A stretch of 64,000 bases of DNA. Origin: Streptomyces sp. CNH099 (GTDB taxonomy: Bacteria > Actinomycetota > Actinomycetes > Streptomycetales > Streptomycetaceae). Position 1 is the stretch's first letter. Each line of letters opens with the position of its first letter. The DNA lies in the NCBI GenBank assembly GCA_000514715.1, contig AZWL01000012.1, forward strand, positions 1 through 64,000, written 5' to 3'. Shown here in pieces: positions 58,185-64,000 of the stretch. The notes under the pieces are model-generated. The model did no database searches. It was not told the origin of the DNA and saw only the letters and a list, made by a program, of their open reading frames with translations. The translations under genes were made by a program, and so were the position numbers.

Positions 58185-60389
58185 CTACTGCGGCACCGGC
58201 GGCGCCGCGCCCGCCGGTGCCGCCGGTGCGGGCTGCGCCGGGACCGGCGCGGGGGCCGGGGGCGGGGTGTACGGCATCCGCTGCTTCCGGGTGATCTCCA
58301 GGTCGAAGTCGCTCGCCGGCACGTCCCACAGCGCGTCCCTGGTGTACGCGCCCCAGATCTTCGCCGGCACCCCGCCGCCGCTGATCCGGTCCTCCCCCAG
58401 CACCCCGTGCAGCGACTTCTGCGCACCGGTCTGCGGGTCCTGCCCCATCACCCCGACGACCGTCGCCAGCTCCGGGGTGTAGCCCGCGAACCACGCCGAG
58501 CGGTCGTGCTCGCCGGTGCCGGTCTTGCCGGCCGCCGGCCGCCCGGCGAGCTGCGCCTCCTCGCCGGAGCCGCGCTCGACGACGCTCTGCAGCATCGCGG
58601 TCGTCGCGTCCGCCGCCGTGCGGGAGATCACGGGGTGCGGGCGCTGCGGCGGCAGCTGGAAGATCTCGCCGTTGCGGCTGAGCTTGTCGACGAGCCGGTA
58701 GCCGCCGTGGTCGCCGTGGCCGGCGAGGGTGGCGTACGCCTGCGCGAGGTCGAGCGCGCTGGGGGTGGCGGTGCCGAGGCCGATGGAGGGGTGGTCCTTC
58801 AGCTCCGGGGTGCGCGGCGGCAGGCCGAGCCGGATCGCGGTGCCGCGGACCTTCTCCGGGCCGACGTCCTGGGCCATCTGCGCGTAGACGGAGTTGACCG
58901 ACTGGTTGGTGGCGTCGGCGACGTTGATGCGGCCGTAGGAGACGTCGTCCTGGTTGTCGGGCGCGTAGCGCAGCGGCTTGCCCTTCCTGCCGATCACCCT
59001 GCGGTCGGAGTCGCCGTCGTACACGGTCCGCGGCGTGATCCGCCTGCCCTCCCAGTTCTTCGCCTTCTCCTGCACGGCGGCGGCGAAGACGAACGGCTTG
59101 AAGGTGGAGCCGGCCTGGTAGTCGCGGCGGGTGGCGTTGCTGACGTACTGCTGCGTGTAGTCCGTGCCGCCGTACAGGGCGACGACCTTGCCGCTCTCGA
59201 CGTCGATGGAGGCGCCGCCGACGCGGACGTAGGAGTCGGCGGGGTTGGACTCCGGGTCGAGCCGGTAGGTCAGCTGCTCGTCCACGGCGGCGACGAAGGC
59301 GTCCTGCTTGTCGGGCTGCAGCGTGGTGACGATGCGGAAGCCGCCGGCGGCGAGGGTCTTCTCGTCGATGATGCGGTGCTCGACGAGGTAGCTGTTGACG
59401 GCCTCGACGAGGTAGCCGCGCTGCCCGGACAGGCCGGGGTCGAGCCGGGTCTCCTCGGGCACGGGGAACTCCATGCGCTCGCGCGTGCGGGACGCCAGCC
59501 AGCCCTCCTTGACCATGCCGTCCAGGACGTAGTTCCAGCGGGCCTCGGCGGCGGGCCGGTTGCCGGGGTGCACGGTGACGTCGTACGTGCTCGGGGCCTG
59601 CAGCAGGGTCGCGAGGTACGCGCCCTCGGCGACGGTCAGCTCCTCGACGTCCTTGTCGTAGTACGCCCGGGCGGCGGCCTGCACGCCGTAGGCGTTGCGG
59701 CCGAAGTAGCTGGTGTTGAGGTAGCCCTCCAGGACGTCGTCCTTGGAGACCTCGCGGTCCAGCTTGATGGCGATGAACGCCTCGCGGAGCTTGCGGCTGA
59801 TCGTCTGGTCCTGGTCGAGGTAGTAGTTCTTCACGTACTGCTGGGTGATGGTCGAGCCGGACTGGGTGCCCTTGCCGGTCAGGGTGTTGAAGCCGGCCCG
59901 GACCATCGCCGCCGGGTTGACGGCGGAGTCGGAGTAGAACTCGCGGTCCTCGGCGGCCAGCACGGCCATGCGCACGTGGTCGGGGACGCGCTGCAGCTGC
60001 ACGCTCTCCCGGTCGACCTCGCCCTTGACGGCGAGCTTGGAGCCGTCCGCGTAGAAGTAGTGGTTGCTCTGGGCGGTCGCCATCTCGTTGGGCCGTGGGA
60101 CGTCGACGGCCAGGTAGCCGACGGCGAACGCCCCGGAGGCCAGCGCCAGCGTGAGCATCGCGGCGCCCAGCAGCACCTTCCACCAGCTCCTGCGGTACGC
60201 GCGCCGCCGGGGCCACCGCAGCCGCCGGGGCGGCGCGGGCGGGGCGGGCGCGTCCGGCGCCTCGGGCGCCTCGGGCGCGGGTGCCGGTTCGCCGTCCGTC
60301 CCGCGGCCGGCTTCCGTCCCGCGGTCGTCTTCCGGCTCCTCGTCGGGGCCGAAGCTCCGGGTGCCCTGTCGCGTGTCCGTGTGGCTCAT
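58185..60389 (-). CDS. Class A penicillin-binding protein
   Basis: A 734-residue bifunctional transglycosylase/transpeptidase. A disordered Asp/Glu/Pro-rich cytosolic N-terminus (1-60), membrane helix (71-93), GT51 domain (about 105-285, E148 in AAEDREFY) and transpeptidase domain with S428-x-x-K431 in GSTFKPF, S497-x-N499 in QSVNS and K622-T-G. An Ala/Pro-rich tail ends it. It builds and cross-links peptidoglycan. ATG 60389 is used; a GTG at 60428 would add 13 residues. Confidence 0.92.
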   Translation of the reverse strand: MSHTDTRQGTRSFGPDEEPEDDRGTEAGRGTDGEPAPAPEAPEAPDAPAPPAPPRRLRWPRRRAYRRSWWKVLLGAAMLTLALASGAFAVGYLAVDVPRPNEMATAQSNHYFYADGSKLAVKGEVDRESVQLQRVPDHVRMAVLAAEDREFYSDSAVNPAAMVRAGFNTLTGKGTQSGSTITQQYVKNYYLDQDQTISRKLREAFIAIKLDREVSKDDVLEGYLNTSYFGRNAYGVQAAARAYYDKDVEELTVAEGAYLATLLQAPSTYDVTVHPGNRPAAEARWNYVLDGMVKEGWLASRTRERMEFPVPEETRLDPGLSGQRGYLVEAVNSYLVEHRIIDEKTLAAGGFRIVTTLQPDKQDAFVAAVDEQLTYRLDPESNPADSYVRVGGASIDVESGKVVALYGGTDYTQQYVSNATRRDYQAGSTFKPFVFAAAVQEKAKNWEGRRITPRTVYDGDSDRRVIGRKGKPLRYAPDNQDDVSYGRINVADATNQSVNSVYAQMAQDVGPEKVRGTAIRLGLPPRTPELKDHPSIGLGTATPSALDLAQAYATLAGHGDHGGYRLVDKLSRNGEIFQLPPQRPHPVISRTAADATTAMLQSVVERGSGEEAQLAGRPAAGKTGTGEHDRSAWFAGYTPELATVVGVMGQDPQTGAQKSLHGVLGEDRISGGGVPAKIWGAYTRDALWDVPASDFDLEITRKQRMPYTPPPAPAPVPAQPAPAAPAGAAPPVPQ

Positions 60390-60564
60390 CTGCAGTCCGT
60401 GGGCTCGTTCTGTCGTCTGATATGACACTCACGACGCAGTTTGTCATTAATAATGCAGATTGCCGGGAGGCGTGGATAACCGGTCGCAGGGCTCAACCCG
60501 ACTGGACTAGAGTCGGGGCCTTTGTGCCGGGGCCGCGGCGGGGGCCCGGACGGAGCGGCGGGGG

Positions 60565-61419
60565 GTGGCGGAGATGCGCGGCATCGGCGCGCTGCGGGAC
60601 GCGCCCGCCATGCAGACCGTGCGGCTGTACGGGCTGGTGGCGGCCGGCGGCTTCCGCCGGTTCTCGACGTACCGCGCGGCCACCGCGGCCGGCGTCTTCA
60701 CCAACACCGTCTTCGGCTTCATCCTCGCGTACACCTTCGTCGCGCTCTGGCACGAGCGTCCGCAGCTCGGCGGCTACGACCAGGCCCAGGCGCTCACCTT
60801 CGTCTGGGTCGGCCAGGCGCTGCTCGCGCCCGCCGCGCTGCTCGGCTTCGGCTTCCAGGAGGAGCTGCAGGAGCGCATCCGCAGCGGCGACGTGGCCGTC
60901 GACCTCTACCGGCCCGCGGACCTGCAGCTGTGGTGGTGCGCCCACGACCTGGGCCGCGCGGCCTTCCAGCTGCTCGGCCGGGGCGTGGTCCCGATGGCCG
61001 TGGGGGCGCTGGCGTTCGAGCTGGCGCTGCCGGCGGCGGCGGGCACCTGGCTGCTGTTCCTGCTCGCCGTGGCGCTGGGCTGCCTGGTCAGCTTCGCGAT
61101 TCGCTACCTCGTCGGGCTGGCCGCGTTCTGGCTGCTCGACGGCCAGGGGATCAACCTCCTCAACTCGCTGGTGGCGATGCTCCTGTCCGGCACCCTGCTG
61201 CCGCTGACCGTCTTCCCGGGCGCCTTCGGCGACATCGCGCAGGCGCTGCCGTGGGCGGCGATGCTCCAGGTCCCCGCCGACGTGCTGCTCGGCCGGCACA
61301 CCGGCGCGGGCGTCGCCGGGGCGCTGGCGTTCCAGGCGGCGTGGGCGGTGGCGCTGCTGGCCGCCGGGCGGGCGCTGCAGTCGGTCGCGACGCGCAGGGT
61401 GGTGGTGCAGGGTGGCTGA
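60565..61419 (+). CDS. ABC-2 exporter permease, subunit 1
   Basis: A 284-residue membrane protein with six predicted helices, of the COG4587-type ABC-2 permeases. IRSGDVAVDLYRPADLQLWW is the family's characteristic cytosolic loop. It pairs with the next permease and ATPase. An in-frame ATG at 60574 is an alternative start. It overlaps the next gene by 8 bp. Confidence 0.88.
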   Translation: MAEMRGIGALRDAPAMQTVRLYGLVAAGGFRRFSTYRAATAAGVFTNTVFGFILAYTFVALWHERPQLGGYDQAQALTFVWVGQALLAPAALLGFGFQEELQERIRSGDVAVDLYRPADLQLWWCAHDLGRAAFQLLGRGVVPMAVGALAFELALPAAAGTWLLFLLAVALGCLVSFAIRYLVGLAAFWLLDGQGINLLNSLVAMLLSGTLLPLTVFPGAFGDIAQALPWAAMLQVPADVLLGRHTGAGVAGALAFQAAWAVALLAAGRALQSVATRRVVVQGG

Positions 61420-62227
61420 GGCGGCCGCGGGGATCCGGGGGTACGGGCTGATCGTCGCCATGTGGGTGCGGACGACGATGGCGTACCGCCTGTCGTTCGC
61501 CATGACCGCCCTCGGCAACCTGCTGATGACCGCCGCCGACTTCGCGGCGATCGCGATCATGTTCTCGCACACCGACGTGCTCGGCGGCTTCACGTTCGCC
61601 GAGGTCGCGCTCCTGTACGGCACCACGTCCACCTCCCTCGGCCTGGCCGACCTGCTGCTGGGCAACCTCGACCGGATCGGCCGCCGGATCCGCGACGGCA
61701 CGATGGACACGCTGCTCGTCCGGCCGGTGCCGGTGTTCGCGCAGATAGCCGCCGACCGCTTCGCGCTGCGCCGGATCGGCCGGGTGCTCCAGGGCCTGAT
61801 CGTGCTGGTCTGGTCGCTGACGGCGCTGGACGGCGTGGCGTGGACGCCGGTCGCGGTGCTGCTGGTGCCGGTGATGGTGCTGGCGGGGGCGGCGATCTAC
61901 GGGGCGGTGTTCACGTGCGGTGCCGCGTTCCAGTTCTGGGCCACCGACGCGGCGGAGGTGCAGAACTCGTTCACGTACGGCGGCAACACGCTGACCCAGT
62001 ACCCGCCGACGATCTTCAGCAAGGAGCTGGTGCGCGGCGTGACGTTCGTCGTGCCGCTGGCGTTCGTGAACTGGCTGCCGGCCCTGCACGTGCTCGGCCG
62101 GGACGACCCGCTGGGCCTGCCCGGCTGGGTGGACTTCGCCTCGCCGCTGGTCGCCGCCGCGTGCTGCGCGCTGGCCGGGCTGGCGTGGCGCACGGGGCTG
62201 CGCGGCTACCGCAGCACGGGAAGCTGA
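61412..62227 (+). CDS. ABC-2 exporter permease, subunit 2
   Basis: A 271-residue permease (COG3694-type). IRDGTMDTLLVRPVPVFAQI mirrors the loop of subunit 1. Six predicted helices. GTG start at 61412 inside the preceding gene. Homologous three-gene sets in other bacteria export viologens or unknown amphiphiles; the substrate here is unknown. Confidence 0.88.
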   Translation: MAEAAAGIRGYGLIVAMWVRTTMAYRLSFAMTALGNLLMTAADFAAIAIMFSHTDVLGGFTFAEVALLYGTTSTSLGLADLLLGNLDRIGRRIRDGTMDTLLVRPVPVFAQIAADRFALRRIGRVLQGLIVLVWSLTALDGVAWTPVAVLLVPVMVLAGAAIYGAVFTCGAAFQFWATDAAEVQNSFTYGGNTLTQYPPTIFSKELVRGVTFVVPLAFVNWLPALHVLGRDDPLGLPGWVDFASPLVAAACCALAGLAWRTGLRGYRSTGS

Positions 62228-62252
62228 ACCGGACGGGACGAGGGAGGAACGC

Positions 62253-63191
62253 GTGATCGAGGTGGAGGACCTGGAGAAGGTCTTCGTCGTACGCCGCCGG
62301 GCGGGCCGGCTGCGCCGTACGAAGCACGAGGTGCGCGCCGTCGGCGGCATCAGCTTCGCCGTGCCGCGCGGCGAGGTCGTCGGCTACATCGGCCCCAACG
62401 GCGCGGGCAAGTCCACCACCATCAAGATGCTCACCGGCATCCTCACCCCCAGCTCGGGCCGGCTGCGCGTCGTCGGCATCGACCCCGCCCGCGAGCGGAC
62501 CCGGCTGGCCCGGCGCATCGGCGTCGTCTTCGGCCAGCGCACCACCCTGTGGTGGGACCTGCCGCTGCTCGACTCGTACCGGCTGATGCGCCGCATGTAC
62601 CGCATACCCGACGACCGCTACCGCGCCAACCTGGAGCGCTGCACCGAACAGCTCGGCCTGGGCGAGCTGCTGGAGGTGCCGGTGCGGCAGCTGTCCCTCG
62701 GCCAGCGGATGCGCGGCGACATCGCGGCGGCCCTGCTGCACGACCCCGAGGTGCTGTACCTGGACGAGCCGACGATCGGTCTCGACGTGCTGAGCAAGGC
62801 GAAGGTGCGGGAGTTCCTGCGCGAGCTGAACGCCGACCGCGGCACGACGGTGCTGCTCACCACGCACGACCTGTCCGACATCGAGCAGCTGTGCCGGCGG
62901 GTGATGGTCATCGACCACGGCCGGCTGATGTACGACGGCGGCCTCGACGGGCTGCACGCGGTCGGCGAGAGCGAGCGGATGCTCGTCGTGGACCTGGAGC
63001 GCGAGCTGCCGCCCATCGACGTCGCCGGCTGCCGGACCGTGCGGGTGGAGGGCCCGCGGCAGTGGCTCGCGTTCCCCGCCGGGGCCAGCGCGGCGCCGCT
63101 CGTCGCGGAGGTGGCCGAGCGGTGGCCGCTGGTGGATCTCTCGGTGCGGGAACCCGACATCGAGGACGTCATCGCCCGCATGTACGCATAG
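62253..63191 (+). CDS. ABC-2 exporter ATPase
   Basis: A 312-residue ABC ATPase of the COG4586 type. Walker A GPNGAGKST, Q-loop FGQRTTLWWDLP, signature LSLGQRMRGD, Walker B VLYLDEPTIGLD, and a C-terminal DUF4162-like domain (about 235-312). GTG start at 62253. It is the third gene of a permease-permease-ATPase exporter operon, and is 10 bp from the DUF1707 gene. Confidence 0.92.
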   Translation: MIEVEDLEKVFVVRRRAGRLRRTKHEVRAVGGISFAVPRGEVVGYIGPNGAGKSTTIKMLTGILTPSSGRLRVVGIDPARERTRLARRIGVVFGQRTTLWWDLPLLDSYRLMRRMYRIPDDRYRANLERCTEQLGLGELLEVPVRQLSLGQRMRGDIAAALLHDPEVLYLDEPTIGLDVLSKAKVREFLRELNADRGTTVLLTTHDLSDIEQLCRRVMVIDHGRLMYDGGLDGLHAVGESERMLVVDLERELPPIDVAGCRTVRVEGPRQWLAFPAGASAAPLVAEVAERWPLVDLSVREPDIEDVIARMYA

Positions 63192-63201
63192 GCTCGTTCC
63201 C

Positions 63202-63951
63202 ATGACGAGCGATGAGCACCTGCCGGAGCTGCGGGCCTCGGACGCCGACCGGGACCGGGTCGCCGCGGTCCTGCGCGACGCGCTGGCGGAGGGCCGGCTC
63301 GCCATGGACGAGTTCGAGGAGCGGCTGGAGGAGACGTACCGGGCGAAGACCTACGCCCAACTGGAGCCGCTCACCCGCGACCTGCCCGCGGCGGGGGGCC
63401 GGCCCGCGGTCCCCGCCGGGGGCGGGACCGCGCCGGCGGGCCGGCCGGCGGCGGGCTGGGCCGGGCGCATCGGCGGCGAGGCGACGTCCCGCAGGGGCAT
63501 CGCCGTCATGAGCGGCTTCGAGCGCAAGGGGCGCTGGACGGTGCCGCGGCGCTTCACGATGTTCTCGTTCTGGGGCGGCGGCGAACTCGACCTGCGCGAG
63601 GCGGACTTCGAGGCCGCGGAGGTGGAGATCCGCTGCATCATGATCATGGGCGGGGCCAACGTGACCCTCCCGCCCGACATCGCCCTGGAGGTCCGCGGCA
63701 TCGGCGTCATGGGCGGCTTCGACCACTCCCACACCGGCGTCCCCCACACCCCCGGCACCCCGCGCGTCACGATCACCGGCTTCGCCCTCTGGGGCGGCGT
63801 GGGCACGAGCCGGAAGAAGACCAAGGCGGCCCGCCGCGCGGAGGCGGAGGCGGCCAGGGAGCAGCGCCGGGTGGCCAGGGAGGAGCGCCGGCTCGCCAGG
63901 GAGGAGCGGCGCCTGGCGCGCGAGGAGCAGCGCCGCAAGCGCCTGGAGTAG
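63202..63951 (+). CDS. DUF1707 and LiaF-like cell-envelope protein
   Basis: A 249-residue protein. The N-terminal DUF1707/SHOCT-like domain (about 8-62, RASDADRDRVAAVLRDALAEGRL in part) is followed by a Gly/Pro linker and a beta-strand domain of the LiaF/DUF2154 C-terminal type (about 95-200). The last 50 residues are a charged helix of repeated REERRLA units (21-bp DNA repeats). There is no membrane segment. LiaF relatives regulate envelope-stress kinases. It is 10 bp after the exporter ATPase and may be co-transcribed. Confidence 0.85.
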   Translation: MTSDEHLPELRASDADRDRVAAVLRDALAEGRLAMDEFEERLEETYRAKTYAQLEPLTRDLPAAGGRPAVPAGGGTAPAGRPAAGWAGRIGGEATSRRGIAVMSGFERKGRWTVPRRFTMFSFWGGGELDLREADFEAAEVEIRCIMIMGGANVTLPPDIALEVRGIGVMGGFDHSHTGVPHTPGTPRVTITGFALWGGVGTSRKKTKAARRAEAEAAREQRRVAREERRLAREERRLAREEQRRKRLE

Positions 63952-64000
63952 GCCCCGGCCGGGCCGGCGGACCGGGCGCGGGCAGGTGGCCGCCGCCCGG

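Noticed and set aside
1..64000. CRISPR array
   Set aside because: No regularly spaced 24-40 bp direct repeats with unique spacers were seen; the Cas4-like nuclease has no cas neighbours.

Overview
The window is a high-GC actinobacterial chromosome segment, almost certainly Streptomyces or a close relative. Evidence: GC-rich third codon positions, frequent GTG starts, an adpA gene with its TTA codon in the usual place, an adpA-orn pair, the ceb cellobiose/cellotriose cluster with exact CebR boxes, and a BldD-like box beside a PAS-GGDEF-EAL gene resembling CdgA. From memory, the content matches a region of the S. coelicolor chromosome running from its hexosaminidase and glmS genes through cdgA to a bcp/PBP neighbourhood, with much gene loss and some rearrangement.

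Layout. (1) About 1-5530: the right end of an integrated conjugative-type element (AICE-like), with small transfer/membrane genes, a primase-polymerase, a RecA-fold replication ATPase, an excisionase and a tyrosine integrase against the 3' end of tRNA-His. The left end is outside the window. (2) 5685-11382: orn-adpA, a universal stress protein, glmS and a small partner gene. (3) 11567-25659: a polysaccharide block with a GH20 hexosaminidase, a GH9 cellulase, a GH48 cellobiohydrolase, the repressor CebR, the uptake system CebEFG and the GH1 beta-glucosidase BglC. Three perfect CebR boxes sit before GH48, cebE and bglC, so secreted cellulases, oligosaccharide uptake and intracellular hydrolysis probably form one cellobiose-induced circuit. 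(4) 25830-32774: a two-component system, a secreted protein, a spermidine-synthase-like enzyme, an HTH-TPR regulator and a PAP2 membrane protein. (5) 32865-37303: three co-oriented genes for a Cas4/Dna2-type Fe-S nuclease, an unrecognised 508-residue protein and an SF1 Upf1/Dna2-like helicase. This is the best candidate for an undescribed system. (6) 37401-41647: a small conserved gene, tRNA-Lys, an M6-type metalloprotease and cdgA.

(7) 41754-49990: a catabolic island with two maleate-isomerase/Asp-Glu-racemase-like proteins, a D-2-hydroxyacid dehydrogenase, an amidase, a DUF3830 protein and an ectoine-type ABC importer (ehuBCDA). The standard ectoine-degradation genes are absent, so the substrate is open. 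(8) 50119-52835: tRNA-Leu, a double P-loop kinase fusion, a second tRNA-Lys in opposite orientation and a Gfo/Idh/MocA oxidoreductase. (9) 53033-64000: cell-envelope functions, namely a collagen-like LAXTG surface protein, a NagD-type HAD phosphatase, a secreted protein paired with a class F sortase, Bcp, a DUF3618 protein, a GroES-like protein, a class A PBP, a three-gene ABC-2 exporter and a DUF1707 protein.

Several intergenic regions carry long perfect hairpins that act, or could act, as terminators. The only TTA (bldA) codons I found are in adpA and in three genes of the integrated element, which suggests the element's replication and integration are tied to the developmental leucyl-tRNA. 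No CRISPR array, rRNA operon, transposase or secondary-metabolite synthase is visible.
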